DNA from: Lentisphaerota bacterium | Lineage (GTDB): Bacteria > Verrucomicrobiota > Kiritimatiellia > PWTM01 | DNA: 64,000 bases | Assembly (NCBI GenBank): GCA_016873715.1 | Contig: VGWF01000003.1 | Location: 1-64,000, forward strand | Direction of reading: 5' to 3' | Shown here: positions 33,314 to 43,090 of the stretch, piece by piece | How the letters are laid out: every line of letters starts with the position of its first letter | How positions within the stretch are numbered: the first letter of the stretch is position 1 | The notes under the pieces: model-generated | What the model was told of the DNA's origin: nothing | What the model saw: only the letters and a program-made list of their open reading frames with translations | Databases searched by the model: none | Made by a program: the position numbers and the translations under genes

Positions 33314-33340
33314 TGTTGCGGCATCGGGACGCCGCATGCA

Positions 33341-33369
33341 ACAAGAAAGAGGGCCGGGGAAGCCCCCGG
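33341..33369 (-). terminator. Intrinsic terminator after ribF
   Basis: On the minus strand, CCGGGG-GCTT-CCCCGG is followed by CCCTCTTTCTTGTT. It lies just past the ribF stop and before the TPR-ExbBD-VWA operon, so it plausibly separates the two minus-strand units. Confidence 0.6.
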
Positions 33370-33374
33370 ACCGG

Positions 33375-34331
33375 TCATCCGGCCCGGGGCGGACCGGCCG
33401 GGTCGCACGAGGCGGCGATCGTGCGGGCGAGTTCGACGTCGATCGCGATCCGGGCGCGCAGCGCGGCGGCGTCGGGGAAAGCCTCGTCGCCCCGGATCCG
33501 ATGGAGGAAGGCGACCTCGACCGTGCGTCCGTAGAGGTCGCCGTCGAAGTCGAACAGGAAGACCTCGAGCACCGGGCGCCCGTCCGCGCCGAACGTGGGC
33601 CGGGTTCCGATGTAGGCGGCCCCCCCGCCCCGGACGCCGTCGCGCACCGTGTGGACCGCGTAGACGCCGGGCGGCGGGTGGAGCTCGCGCAGGGCGTCGA
33701 TGTTGGCCGTCGGGAAGCCCAGCTCGCGCCCGACGCGACGGCCGGGTTCGACCGTTCCCTCGACGCCGAACCATCGACCGAGCAGGGAGGCGGCGCCGGC
33801 CATGTCCCCGGCCGCCACGGCCTGGCGGACGCGGGTGCTCGACACCGGCGCGCCGCCGGACTCGACGGGCGGGACGAGGTCGACCGCGAAGCCGAACCGG
33901 TCCGCGAGGCGGAACAGCATCGCCGCATCGCCCGCGCCCCGGTGGCCGAAGCGCCAGCCCTCGCCGACCGCGATGCCGGCAAGGCCCGGCAGGCCCGAGG
34001 CCAGCCCGGCGACGAAGGCCTCGGGCTCGAGACGCGCGAACTCCGGCGTGAATTCGCGCACGAGGCATCCGTCGACGCCGAGTCCGTCGAGCAGCCGGAG
34101 CTTCATCGGCAGCGGGGTGATCAGCGGCGGGGCGGCGTCGGGACGGAGCACCCGCAGCGGGTGGGGATCGAACGTCAGCACCCAGGCCTGCCCGCCCGCG
34201 GCCCGGGCGCGGCTCCGGGCGGCGTCGATGACGCGCCGGTGGCCCAGGTGGAGACCGTCGAGGAAGCCCGCCGCAAGCGCCACCGGCCCCGCCTCGCGGG
34301 GGACCTCGGACGCCTGGCGGACCACGCGCAT
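33375..34331 (-). CDS. ribF: Bifunctional riboflavin kinase/FAD synthetase
   Basis: A 318-residue protein, about the usual length. The N-terminal nucleotidyltransferase has AAGFLDGLHLGHRRVI (family GxFDGxHxGH) and 'EGWRFGHRGAGDAAML' with the SSTRVRQ stretch. The C-terminal flavokinase has GRRVGRELGFPTANI and PGVYAV. It converts riboflavin to FMN and FAD. Its start overlaps the truB stop as TGATG; the truB-ribF order is a widespread conserved arrangement. The terminator at 33341 follows. Confidence 0.93.
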   Translation of the reverse strand: MRVVRQASEVPREAGPVALAAGFLDGLHLGHRRVIDAARSRARAAGGQAWVLTFDPHPLRVLRPDAAPPLITPLPMKLRLLDGLGVDGCLVREFTPEFARLEPEAFVAGLASGLPGLAGIAVGEGWRFGHRGAGDAAMLFRLADRFGFAVDLVPPVESGGAPVSSTRVRQAVAAGDMAGAASLLGRWFGVEGTVEPGRRVGRELGFPTANIDALRELHPPPGVYAVHTVRDGVRGGGAAYIGTRPTFGADGRPVLEVFLFDFDGDLYGRTVEVAFLHRIRGDEAFPDAAALRARIAIDVELARTIAASCDPAGPPRAG

Positions 34332-35062
34332 CACACCGCCGGGAGCAGAACGGTCAGCGGGAGAAGCGAGGCCGCGAGATCCTCGCGGGTACCCTGCAGG
34401 ATCGCGTCGAGCGGCCGGGCGTCGCCCACTTGGAACGAGCCCGAGGCCGAGCGCCGGAGGGACTCGAGGAAGGCCCCGCACCCGAGCTCGCGGCCGATGT
34501 CGGCGCAGAGCGTCCGGACGTAGGTGCCCTTCGTGCATCGCAGCCGGAAGACGGCGCGGGGCGGGTCGAACCCGAGGAGGGAGAAGTCGTAGACGTGGAT
34601 CAGGCGCGGCTCGCGCGGGACGGTCTGCCCGCGACGGGCGAGCTTGTAGAGCGGCACGCCCTCCTTCTTGATCGCGGAGACCATCGGCGGGGTCTGCATC
34701 TGGTCGCCGCGGCGCGTCTCCATCGCGGCGCGGAGGGCGGCCTCCGTCACGCCGGCCGGGTCGCGTTCGGCGGTGACGCGGCCGTCGGCATCCTCGGTGT
34801 CGGTCTCGACGCCGAGGCGCATCGCGCCCTCGTAGGTCTTGTCTGCGCCCATCACGCGGTCGGAGACCTTGGTGCCGCGCCCGATCAGGAGCACGAGCAG
34901 TCCGGTCGCCATCGGGTCGAGGGTGCCGCCGTGGCCGACCTTGCGGAAGCGGAAGCGGCGGCGGACGGCGTCGACGACGTCATGGGACGTCATCCCGCCG
35001 GGCTTGTCGACCATCAGCAGGCCGTCGGGATCCGGAAGGTCGGAAGGCGGCGGTCGTCGCAT
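34331..35062 (-). CDS. truB: tRNA pseudouridine-55 synthase
   Basis: A 243-residue protein. 'GLLMVDKPGGMTSHDVV' and the catalytic motif VGHGGTLDPMATGLL (Asp nucleophile) are diagnostic, with 'TKTYEG-like' ADKTYEGAMRLGVETDTEDADG and 'GTYVRTLCADIG' further on. It makes the T-loop pseudouridine in tRNAs. The PUA extension found in some bacterial TruB is absent. ATG 35062 with GGAG upstream is chosen over the track start 35185, which runs back into rbfA. Confidence 0.93.
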   Translation of the reverse strand: MRRPPPSDLPDPDGLLMVDKPGGMTSHDVVDAVRRRFRFRKVGHGGTLDPMATGLLVLLIGRGTKVSDRVMGADKTYEGAMRLGVETDTEDADGRVTAERDPAGVTEAALRAAMETRRGDQMQTPPMVSAIKKEGVPLYKLARRGQTVPREPRLIHVYDFSLLGFDPPRAVFRLRCTKGTYVRTLCADIGRELGCGAFLESLRRSASGSFQVGDARPLDAILQGTREDLAASLLPLTVLLPAV

Positions 35063-35063
35063 C

Positions 35064-35477
35064 TCAGGGCTCCTCGTCCGCCCCCGGGGAGCGGGGCGCA
35101 TCGCGGGGGTCCGGCGCCGCGTCGTCCGCCGCCGGCTCCATCTCGGAGAGCAGCGCGAGGACGCGGTCGCCGCGTTCGATCGCAAGGTCGCGCTCGAAAC
35201 GGAAGACCGGCGTGTACTTCAGCTTCACGGCGCGGTGGCAGAGGTCCTGCAGCCTCCCGCGGTGGTGGTTCAGGTGGCGGAAGACGCGGGAGGCCTCGGC
35301 GTCGTCGCCGCGCACGGACACGAGGACCCGCGCCTGGCGGAGGTCCGGGCTCGTCTCCACGTGCGTCACGGTGACGGCGGCGAAGTCGAACGACTCGCCG
35401 GCCATCTCCCGGTACAGCACGGTCGCAAGCTCCCGCTTCAGGAGCTCGTTGATGCGGGTGATCCGCTGGCTCTGCAT
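35064..35477 (-). CDS. rbfA: Ribosome-binding factor A
   Basis: A 137-residue KH-fold protein that helps mature the 30S subunit. 'RINELLKRELATVLYREM', 'VTVTHVETSPDLRQARVLVSV' and 'LKYTPVFRFERD' are the family landmarks. The C-terminal 30 residues are acidic and Pro-rich. It lies between infB (16-base gap) and truB (1-base gap). Confidence 0.92.
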   Translation of the reverse strand: MQSQRITRINELLKRELATVLYREMAGESFDFAAVTVTHVETSPDLRQARVLVSVRGDDAEASRVFRHLNHHRGRLQDLCHRAVKLKYTPVFRFERDLAIERGDRVLALLSEMEPAADDAAPDPRDAPRSPGADEEP

Positions 35478-35493
35478 CGCCCGGCCTCCGGCG

Positions 35494-37584
35494 CTACAAC
35501 TCCTGGGCGATCTTCTGCACGTCGTAGGCCTCGATGAGGTCGCCGGCCTGGTAGTCCCCGAAGTTGTCGAGGCGGATGCCGCATTCCTGGCCGTCGCGCA
35601 CCTCGGAGGCGTCGTTCTGGAACCGCTTCAGCGAGGCCAGGGCGCCCTCGAAGATGACGTCGCCCTGGCGCCGCACGCGGGCGCGGGCGCGGGACGTGAT
35701 CTTGCCGCCGCGCACGATGCAGCCGGCCACCGCCCCCTTCTTGCTCAGCTGGAAGACCTGCTTGACCATCGCCTGCCCCAGCGGGATCTCCTTGATCACC
35801 GGCTCGAGCAGTCCGGCCATCGCGTTGCGGACCTCGTCGATCAGCTCGTAGATGATGCTGTAGTGGCGGATCTCGACGCCCTCGCGCTTCGCGACCTTCT
35901 CGACCCCCGTCTCGTTCGCCACGTGGAAGCCGATGATGATCGCGTTCGAGGCCTTCGCCAGCAGCACGTCGTTGGCCGAGATGTTGCCGACGCCCGTCAG
36001 GATGACCTTCTGCGACACCTTCTGGCTCTTGATCTCGGAGAGGGCCTGCTGGATGGCCTCGAGCGTCCCCTGCACGTCGCTCTTGAGCACGATCGACAGC
36101 TCGACCTTCCTCGTCGCGTCCGTCTGCGTGAGCAGGTCGTCGAGCGACATCCCCCGCCGCGGCGCCTGCAGCGACTCGAGCCGGCGGGCCGCCAGCTTCT
36201 CCTCCGACGACTGCTTCGCCTCGCGGTCGTTGGCGACGACGCTGAACTCCGAGCCCGCCTCGGGCACCGCCGTCAGGCCGAGCATCTGCACCGCGAACGA
36301 CGGCCCCGCCGTGCGCACGCGGACGCTGCGGTCGTTCTCGAGGGACTTCACGCGGCCCCAGTAATCCCCGCAGACGACCGCGTCGCCGACCTGCAGCGTG
36401 CCGGACTTCACCAGCACCGTCGCCACCGGGCCGCTGCCCGGGGCCATGCGCGCCTCGAGCACGAAGCCCGACGCCCTGCGGCGCGGCACCGCCTTCAGGT
36501 CGAGCATCTCGGACTGGAGCAGGATCATCTCGAGCAGGTCGTCGATCCCCTGCCCCGTCGCGGCGCTGACCGGCACGCAGACGGTCGTTCCGCCCCAGTC
36601 GTCCGGCGTCAGCCCGTTCTGCTGGAGCTGGCCCTTCACGCGGTCGATGTTCGCGCCGGGAAGATCGATCTTGTTGAGCGCGCACATGGTCGTGACGTTG
36701 GCGGCCCGGGCGTGCTGGATCGCCTCCAGCGTCTGGGGCTTGATGCCCTCCTCGGCGGAGATCACGATGACGGCGATGTCCGTCACGTTCGCCCCGCGCG
36801 CCCGCATCTGCGTGAAGGCGGCGTGGCCCGGCGTGTCGATGAACGTGATCCACCGGTCGTGGAACTGCACCATGTAGGCGCCCATGTGCTGCGTGATGCC
36901 ACCGGCCTCGCCGGCGACCACCTTCGTCTTGCGGATGTGGTCGAGCAGCGACGTCTTGCCGTGGTCGACATGGCCCATGAAGGTGACGACCGGCGGGCGC
37001 TGGATCAGCTCCTCGGGCCGCTCCACGACCTCGGGCTTCGCCTCCACCTTCTTCTTGGGCGGAGCCGGCTTCTCCTCCTGGACCTTCTTCTCGTGCTCGA
37101 CGCGGATCCCGTGCTTGAGGCCGAGCTGGTGGGCCACGCGGAACTCGAGCCGCTCGTTGATCGACGCGAACACGTTCATCCGCATCAGCTCGGCGATCAT
37201 CACGTTCGGCTTGAGGCCGAGCTGGACGGCGAGCTCCTTGACGATGATCGGTTCGCGCACGCGGATGATCGACGGCTTCTCGGGCTCCGGCGCGTGCGCC
37301 GGGGCCGCCGGCGCCGCGGCCAACGACGCGGCCGGCGACGGCTCGGGCGGCGGCGGGGGTTCCGCCGGGGCCGGGACGGGTTCCGCGACGGGAACGGCGG
37401 CGACCGGCTCGGGCCCGGGGGCCGCGGCCGGCGCGGCACCGAACATCGCGCGCGCCTTCCGGACCTGCGTGACCGATGCGTTCGCCGAGGGGTTGGCGGT
37501 GACGTCCTCCCCGTCGGCGCGGAGCCGGTCCATCAGCTCCTTCGTCGCAACGTTCAGTTCCTTCGCCAGTTCGTACATTCTCAT
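35494..37584 (-). CDS. infB: Translation initiation factor IF-2
   Basis: A 696-residue GTPase, shorter than E. coli IF-2 because the N-terminal region is reduced to one IF2N helix set ([21 protein letters not shown]), a Pro/Ala-rich linker and a second IF2N-like module ([20 protein letters not shown]). G motifs: [12 protein letters not shown] (G1), DTPGHAAF (G3), NKIDLP (G4). The C-terminal domain binds initiator tRNA. Its ATG overlaps the nusA stop (ATGA). Confidence 0.95.
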   Translation of the reverse strand: MRMYELAKELNVATKELMDRLRADGEDVTANPSANASVTQVRKARAMFGAAPAAAPGPEPVAAVPVAEPVPAPAEPPPPPEPSPAASLAAAPAAPAHAPEPEKPSIIRVREPIIVKELAVQLGLKPNVMIAELMRMNVFASINERLEFRVAHQLGLKHGIRVEHEKKVQEEKPAPPKKKVEAKPEVVERPEELIQRPPVVTFMGHVDHGKTSLLDHIRKTKVVAGEAGGITQHMGAYMVQFHDRWITFIDTPGHAAFTQMRARGANVTDIAVIVISAEEGIKPQTLEAIQHARAANVTTMCALNKIDLPGANIDRVKGQLQQNGLTPDDWGGTTVCVPVSAATGQGIDDLLEMILLQSEMLDLKAVPRRRASGFVLEARMAPGSGPVATVLVKSGTLQVGDAVVCGDYWGRVKSLENDRSVRVRTAGPSFAVQMLGLTAVPEAGSEFSVVANDREAKQSSEEKLAARRLESLQAPRRGMSLDDLLTQTDATRKVELSIVLKSDVQGTLEAIQQALSEIKSQKVSQKVILTGVGNISANDVLLAKASNAIIIGFHVANETGVEKVAKREGVEIRHYSIIYELIDEVRNAMAGLLEPVIKEIPLGQAMVKQVFQLSKKGAVAGCIVRGGKITSRARARVRRQGDVIFEGALASLKRFQNDASEVRDGQECGIRLDNFGDYQAGDLIEAYDVQKIAQEL

Positions 37585-38846
37585 GGCTCGATCACACCGT
37601 GCTTTCGCTCGTATCCCGCCTCGGCCGCCCGGTGCACCGACGCGGCCGCGGCCGCGTCGAAGCCTTCCACCGCCTCCAGGTCCGCGATGTCCGCCGCGAG
37701 GATGCCCTCGAGCGTCAGGAAGCCCGCCTGCACGAGCGCCTCGGCCTTCTCCGGGCCGATGCCCTCGACGGCCGCCAGCTCGGCGATCGCCTTCGCGACC
37801 TTCTCCTCGAAGCTCACGTCGGCGGCCTCGCGCTCGATGTCGACGCGCCAGCCGGTCAGCTTCGACGTCAGGCGCGCGTTCTGCCCCTTCTTGCCGATCG
37901 CAAGCGAGAGCTGGTCGGCCGCGACGACCACGTTCACCGTGCGCGTCGTCTCGTCCGCCGTGACCCGGGTCAGCCTGGCGGGCTGGAGGGCGTTGGCGAC
38001 GTACTGCTTGATGTCCTCGTGCCAGCGGACGATGTCGATCTTCTCGCCGGAGAGCTCGCGGACGATGTTCTTGACCCGCATGCCGCGCATGCCGACGCAG
38101 GCGCCGACGGGGTCGACCTTCTCGTCCCGCGAGGCCACCGCCAGCTTCGTCCGAAAGCCCGGCTCGCGCGCGATGCCCCGGATCTCCACCGTGCCGTCGG
38201 CGATCTCGGAGACCTCCAGCGCAAAGAGCCGGCGCACGAAGTCGGGATGGGAGCGCGACAGGACGATCATCGGCCCGCCGGACGTGTTGTCCACCTTGAG
38301 AACCAGCGCCCGGATGCGGTCGCCGACCTGGTATTGCTCCGTCACCGGCCGCTCGGAGCCGGGCATCGTCGCCTCCGCCCGCTCGAGCTCCACGACCACG
38401 TCGCTGCGCTCGAACCGGCGCACCGTCCCGCTGACGATGTCGCTGGTGCTGTTCTTGTACTCCTCGAACATGCGCTCGCGCTCCGCCTGGCGGATGCGCT
38501 GCATGATCGCCTGCTTCGCGGTCTGCGCCGCGATGCGCCCGAGGGTGCCGGGGCTCTTCTCCACCTCGATCGTGTCGCCGATCCGGGCGTCGGCCTTGAT
38601 CCGCCGCGCGTCGGACTGCAGCATCTCCTCGCCGGGGGAGCGGACGGCCTCAACGACCCGGTACTTCGCAAACGTCTTGCTCTCCAGAGTTTTGCGGTCG
38701 ATCTCGACCCGCAGGTCGGTCGCGTCGCGGACGGTCTTGCGCGCCGCGGCGGCGAGCGCATCCTCGACGGCGCGAATGATCGTCTCGCGGTCGAGCCCAC
38801 GCTCCCGCTGCAAGTACTCCAGCATCGCCAGCATTTCGTTGTTCAT
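37581..38846 (-). CDS. nusA: Transcription termination/antitermination factor NusA
   Basis: A 421-residue protein: N-terminal RNA-polymerase-binding domain ([21 protein letters not shown]), S1 domain (about 135-200), and KH domains with '[21 protein letters not shown]' and '[17 protein letters not shown]'. One C-terminal helix-hairpin-helix repeat follows ([19 protein letters not shown]). ATG 38846 is chosen because AGGAGT precedes it; the track start 38990 adds unrelated sequence. rimP, which often precedes nusA, is not present here. It heads the nusA-infB-rbfA-truB-ribF operon. Confidence 0.94.
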   Translation of the reverse strand: MNNEMLAMLEYLQRERGLDRETIIRAVEDALAAAARKTVRDATDLRVEIDRKTLESKTFAKYRVVEAVRSPGEEMLQSDARRIKADARIGDTIEVEKSPGTLGRIAAQTAKQAIMQRIRQAERERMFEEYKNSTSDIVSGTVRRFERSDVVVELERAEATMPGSERPVTEQYQVGDRIRALVLKVDNTSGGPMIVLSRSHPDFVRRLFALEVSEIADGTVEIRGIAREPGFRTKLAVASRDEKVDPVGACVGMRGMRVKNIVRELSGEKIDIVRWHEDIKQYVANALQPARLTRVTADETTRTVNVVVAADQLSLAIGKKGQNARLTSKLTGWRVDIEREAADVSFEEKVAKAIAELAAVEGIGPEKAEALVQAGFLTLEGILAADIADLEAVEGFDAAAAASVHRAAEAGYERKHGVIEP

Positions 38847-38970
38847 ACCGACACACTCCTCCAGGCCCTGCCCGGGGCACCCTGCATATGGCAGAATGAC
38901 AAAGAACCCCCGCTCCCCCGATCCTGCGTCGACCGGGGGGACGGAGATTTCCCAAAGTCCACAAGATTTC

Positions 38971-39000
38971 ATAGTAAGCCGCACCGGCAAGTCCCGTCAA
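38971..39000 (-). promoter_or_regulatory. Sigma-70-type promoter of the nusA operon
   Basis: On the minus strand TTGACG (38995-39000), an 18-base spacer, then TACTAT (38971-38976). The predicted leader to nusA is about 118 bases. Confidence 0.6.
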
Positions 39001-39103
39001 CTGCGAAGAAACGGAAAACGTCCGGCCGGAGGGCCTTGGGGAGGGCCCGCACCGTCGCGGCGCGACGGCTCGCGCGGCCGCCGCGGCAACCGCCCGGGCC
39101 GGT

Positions 39104-39397
39104 TCAGCCGTCCGGGCGCGACGGATCCCGGGGCCCCGGGGGACTTCCGCGGGGGTCGGCCCCCCGTCCGCGGCCTCCGCCCCAGGGATCGACGGTGCGG
39201 AGGGGGCGGTGGACCGATCGCAACTGCACCGTGAGCCGGAGGATGTGCGCGGCGGAGAAGAGGACGAACATCACGACCATCAGGAGGAATCCCGCGGTGC
39301 GAAGGCGGCTTGCGGCGTCCGCCGTCCAGACCAAGGCGACGCCGGCCAGCCCGCACGCGTAGGCGGCGATCCTCAACCAGAACTCGATCCGCTTCAT
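39104..39397 (-). CDS. Small two-helix membrane protein, unknown function
   Basis: A 97-residue protein starting MKRIEFWLRIAAYACGLAGV, with two hydrophobic helices (about 8-25 and 33-52) and a hydrophilic Gly/Pro/Arg-rich tail. It is the last part of a huge shadow ORF in the track, but its start is supported by the intergenic position and codon pattern change. It is divergent from the kinase gene (96-base gap). A weak TTGATT-17-TACGCA lies six bases from the ATG. No family is recognised. Confidence 0.5.
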   Translation of the reverse strand: MKRIEFWLRIAAYACGLAGVALVWTADAASRLRTAGFLLMVVMFVLFSAAHILRLTVQLRSVHRPLRTVDPWGGGRGRGADPRGSPPGPRDPSRPDG

Positions 39398-39436
39398 GCT
39401 TGGTGCGTAGCAGAACCGGGCGATGCAATCAACTGG

Positions 39437-39465
39437 TTTACAGACGCCAACACTTAGCCTACTAT
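39437..39465 (+). promoter_or_regulatory. Sigma-70-type promoter of the kinase gene
   Basis: TTTACA, a 17-base spacer, TACTAT: four and five matches to the consensus. GGGAG at 39478-39482 gives a plausible ribosome-binding site for ATG 39494. Confidence 0.55.
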
Positions 39466-39493
39466 CCGCCGCGGGTCGGGAGACCCGAACGAT

Positions 39494-42400
39494 ATGCAAG
39501 TCAGTTTCCGCTGTCCCAACTGCCAGTGCAAGATGGCGATCGACGCCGCGGCGGCTGGGGAAGCGGTGACGTGTCCCCAATGCAGGGCCAAGGTCACCGT
39601 TCCCCAGGCGCGTCTCGGCCCGGGCGTCACGCTGGGCGGCTTCAGGATCGAGCGCCTGGTCGGCGCCGGCGGCATGGGCGAGGTCTACCTGGCCCGGCAG
39701 CTTTCGATGGACCGGCCCGTCGCCCTGAAGATCCTGGCCGCGCACGCGCGCAGCCGCGAGGACAAGGAACGGTTCATCCAGGAGGTGCGGACGCTCGCGC
39801 GCCTCGAGCATCCGAACATCGTCACCGCCCACGAGGCCGGCGAGGACGGCGGGCACCTCTTCCTCGCGATGGGCTACGTCAACGGCGAGGCGCTCGACCG
39901 CCGGCTGGCATCGCAGGGCCGCATCCCCGAGCGCGAGGCGCTCAAGATCGTGCGCAAGGTCGGCAAGGCCCTGGAGTACGCGTGGTCCGAGCACCGCCTG
40001 CTGCACCGCGACATCAAGCCGGGCAACATCCTGATCGACGCGCATGGCGAGCCGAAACTCGTCGACCTCGGCCTCGCCCACTCCGTGCAGAGCGCGGAGT
40101 CCGGTCGGGCCGAGAAGCCGCGCGCCGCCGGCACGCCGAACTACATGAGCCCCGAGCAGGCCGAGGGGCGCGACGACCTCGACTGCCGGTCCGACATCTA
40201 CGCGCTCGGCGCCACGCTCTACCACACGATCACGGGGCAGCTCCCCTACGCGGCGGACACGCCCGACGAGACGCTCCGCCTCAAGTTCGCCGAGCCGCTG
40301 CCGGACCCGCGGAGCCTGAATCCCCAGGTGACGCCCTCGTGTGTCGCGCTGCTGACGGGCATGCTGTCGCACGACCGCGCGGAGCGCTATTCGACGTGGA
40401 AGGAACTGCTGACGGACGTCGACCGCGTCCTCTCGGGCAAACCCCCCGCCCACAGCGCGCTTCCCGGCGAGCACACCAACCGCGTGCGCCTCACGGCCGC
40501 GGAGGTGCAGGCTCTCCAGGACAGCGCCCGGTCCGCCCGCCGGGAATCGCCCATCAAGATGATCCTCACCGTCGCGGCCACGGTCCTCGTCGTGGGCGGC
40601 GGCATCGCCGTCGCCCTCTGGCTCCGCGACCGCATGGAGACGCCGCCGCCCACCCCCCATCGCACCCCGCAGGAACTCGCCGCGCTCAAGGCCGAGGAGG
40701 ATGCCCGCGTCCGCCTGGCCGCGCTCGAGGCGCGGTACCGCGAGACCCTCCAGTTCCACGAGGCCCACGCCGACGACATCCCCGCCTGCGTCCAGCGGTG
40801 GAAGGACCTCGCCCGGGACGCCGAACGGACCGAATGGGGCGCACTCGCCCAGAAGGAAATCCAGAAGCTCGCCCGGCGCGCGGAGGAGGAGGCCGCCAAG
40901 GCCTACGCCGCGCTGGCGGCGTCCGTCCAGCCCCTCGTCGAGGCCGGCGAATCCGACGCGGCCATCCTGAAACTCGAGGCCTATACCGGCCCCTATGCCG
41001 CGGAGACCCTGGCCCAGCGGACCGCCGAGGCCGACCGCATCCGCGCGCGCGCCGCCGCGATGGCCGCGGAACGCCAGTCCAGCGCCGCCAAGGCCTTCGA
41101 CACGGCCCGGCGCGACGCCATCGCCCGGCTCGTGAAGCTCGATTACGCCGGCGCCCTGAGTTCCTTCGAGACGGCCTGCCGCTCCGGCGGCCTCGATCCC
41201 GCCGCCGGCGAATGCGTGCGATGGCGCAACACCATCCTGGCCGCCCAGCGTCAGAAGGACATCGTCCTCGAATCCGTCCGCGGCGACAGCGGGAAGACCG
41301 TGGAACTCCAGCTCGCCGGAGGGCCGGAAAGCTGGGAGATCACCGGCATCGAGGGCGGCGCGATCCAGGCCCGGCGCAAGGTCGGCGGAGGCTACATGGC
41401 CCGCACCATCGCCTACACGGAACTGCACCTCGTCGAGAAGTACCGCCGCCTCGAGCGCATCCCCGCCCCGGCGAACCGCATCCTCCAGGCCCTCCTGCTG
41501 ATGGAGGCCGGCAACCCCGCCATGGCCCGCAAGACGCTCGAGCCGTCCGAGGACGAGGTCGCCCGCGCGCTGCTCGACGCGATGGACACCGAGGCGCGGG
41601 CCTCCGCGGAGACCACCGCGGAGCGGACGCTCGCCCTGCTGCTGAAGCGACTGGGGATCCCGGAGGGAACCGGAACGGCCGAGGCCGCCTCGCGGATCCG
41701 CCGGACCCCGTTCACCGCCGTGGACGTCCAGACCCTCCGCGCCGCGGCCGCCGACTTCCGTCGGGTCCACGGCGGAACCTCCTACGCCGCCCGCACGGAC
41801 GAGATCCTCCTCGCCATCGAGAAGGTCAACACCTACCCGCGCGAGGTTGATTCCGCCGCCGTGGGCCGCGCGATCGACAACCTCAAGCGCGCCAACCCCG
41901 GCTCCGCCGCCCACCTCGACGAGTCCCTCCGACAGACCGGCGACGGCCTCGAGTTCGTCGCCGAGGGCGCGGCCGCCGCCGGCCTCAGCAGCCTCGCCCC
42001 CCTCGCGGGCCTGCCGGTGGTGCGGATCGTCCTGACGGCCCCCGCCCTCCGCGATCTCGCCTCGCTGCGCGGACTGCCGCTCCAGGAGATCGAGATCCGC
42101 GGCGCGCGCATCGAGAACCTCGACGCCCTGCGCGGGCTCCCGCTCAAGCGGCTGGCGCTCGTCCGGTGCGGCATCGAGAACCTCGCCCCGCTGACGGGCC
42201 TCGCGCTGGAATCGCTCGATCTGTCGCAGAACCGCATCGCCTCCTTCTCGCCCCTGGCGGGCATGCCGCTGAAGCGGCTCGTCCTGAGCGACAACACCCA
42301 GATTGCGACGCTGCGCTACGTGTCGGGCATGCCGATCGAGGAACTCGCCTGCGACAACTGCGCCAAGATCGACGACCTCAAGCCGCTCCGCGGCAGCCCG

Positions 42401-43078
42401 CTCAAGTCCCTCTCCATCGAGAACACCGCCGTCGCCGATCTCTCGGCCCTCAAGGATTCCACCATCGAGACGCTGAACATCGGCGGCTGCCGCCAGGTGA
42501 AGGACCTCGCCCCCCTCAAGTCCATGCCCCTGCGCAAGCTGACCATCTGGGGCCTTCCGCTCGAGGACCTGGGCGCGCTGGACGGCCTGGCGCTGCAGCA
42601 CCTCCACGCCGCCGACATCCCCGCCCTCGCGTCGATCGCCGGGTTGCGCGGGATGCCGCTGGAAAGCCTCACGCTGCGCGACACGGGCGTCACCGACCTC
42701 ACCCCGCTCCAGGGCATGCCCCTCAAGCGGCTGGTCCTCGCCCGCACGCCCATCACGGAGGTCGCCGTCCTCGCCGACCTGCCGATCGAGTACCTCGACA
42801 TCAGCCACTGCGATCGGATCCGCGACCCCACGTCCATCGAGAAGTGCGCGTCGCTCACGACGATCGTCATCCCCGACCGCCCGCGCTACCGGTACATGCT
42901 GCGCACGATGAAGTCGCTGAAGTACGCGGGGACCTCGTCCGACACGCTTCTCCCGATCACGGAGTTCCTCGGCGAGTCGGAGGAGGCCCTGCGGGCCGCC
43001 CCGGCGGCCCAGCCGCCGGCCGAGGCCCGGCCGCCCCGCCCCGCCGGCGCGCGTCCGCCGCGGCCCGCCGCGCCCTGA
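39494..43078 (+). CDS. Transmembrane Ser/Thr protein kinase with zinc ribbon and leucine-rich repeats
   Basis: A 1194-residue protein. An N-terminal zinc ribbon (CPNCQCKM ... CPQCRAKV, about 7-35) precedes a Hanks-type kinase at about 50-310: GAGGMGEVYLA (P-loop), VALKIL (Lys), HRDIKPGNILID (catalytic loop), DLG in place of DFG, and YMSPEQAEG. One transmembrane helix follows (about 356-380, ILTVAATVLVVGGGIAVAL), then Ala-rich coiled coil. The C-terminal half from about 840 is a run of leucine-rich repeats ('PLKRLALVRCGIENLAPLTG'). The LRRs would sense ligands outside. Zinc ribbon kinases are typical of planctomycete-like bacteria. The Pro/Ala/Arg tail is low complexity. It ends 12 bases from the convergent gene. 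Confidence 0.9.
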   Translation: MQVSFRCPNCQCKMAIDAAAAGEAVTCPQCRAKVTVPQARLGPGVTLGGFRIERLVGAGGMGEVYLARQLSMDRPVALKILAAHARSREDKERFIQEVRTLARLEHPNIVTAHEAGEDGGHLFLAMGYVNGEALDRRLASQGRIPEREALKIVRKVGKALEYAWSEHRLLHRDIKPGNILIDAHGEPKLVDLGLAHSVQSAESGRAEKPRAAGTPNYMSPEQAEGRDDLDCRSDIYALGATLYHTITGQLPYAADTPDETLRLKFAEPLPDPRSLNPQVTPSCVALLTGMLSHDRAERYSTWKELLTDVDRVLSGKPPAHSALPGEHTNRVRLTAAEVQALQDSARSARRESPIKMILTVAATVLVVGGGIAVALWLRDRMETPPPTPHRTPQELAALKAEEDARVRLAALEARYRETLQFHEAHADDIPACVQRWKDLARDAERTEWGALAQKEIQKLARRAEEEAAKAYAALAASVQPLVEAGESDAAILKLEAYTGPYAAETLAQRTAEADRIRARAAAMAAERQSSAAKAFDTARRDAIARLVKLDYAGALSSFETACRSGGLDPAAGECVRWRNTILAAQRQKDIVLESVRGDSGKTVELQLAGGPESWEITGIEGGAIQARRKVGGGYMARTIAYTELHLVEKYRRLERIPAPANRILQALLLMEAGNPAMARKTLEPSEDEVARALLDAMDTEARASAETTAERTLALLLKRLGIPEGTGTAEAASRIRRTPFTAVDVQTLRAAAADFRRVHGGTSYAARTDEILLAIEKVNTYPREVDSAAVGRAIDNLKRANPGSAAHLDESLRQTGDGLEFVAEGAAAAGLSSLAPLAGLPVVRIVLTAPALRDLASLRGLPLQEIEIRGARIENLDALRGLPLKRLALVRCGIENLAPLTGLALESLDLSQNRIASFSPLAGMPLKRLVLSDNTQIATLRYVSGMPIEELACDNCAKIDDLKPLRGSPLKSLSIENTAVADLSALKDSTIETLNIGGCRQVKDLAPLKSMPLRKLTIWGLPLEDLGALDGLALQHLHAADIPALASIAGLRGMPLESLTLRDTGVTDLTPLQGMPLKRLVLARTPITEVAVLADLPIEYLDISHCDRIRDPTSIEKCASLTTIVIPDRPRYRYMLRTMKSLKYAGTSSDTLLPITEFLGESEEALRAAPAAQPPAEARPPRPAGARPPRPAAP

Positions 43079-43090
43079 CCGCGCGCCGCC

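Noticed and set aside
39104-42808. 1234-residue minus-strand ORF
   Set aside because: It is antisense to the kinase gene. Only its last 97 codons (39104-39397) lie outside the kinase and look like a real membrane protein.
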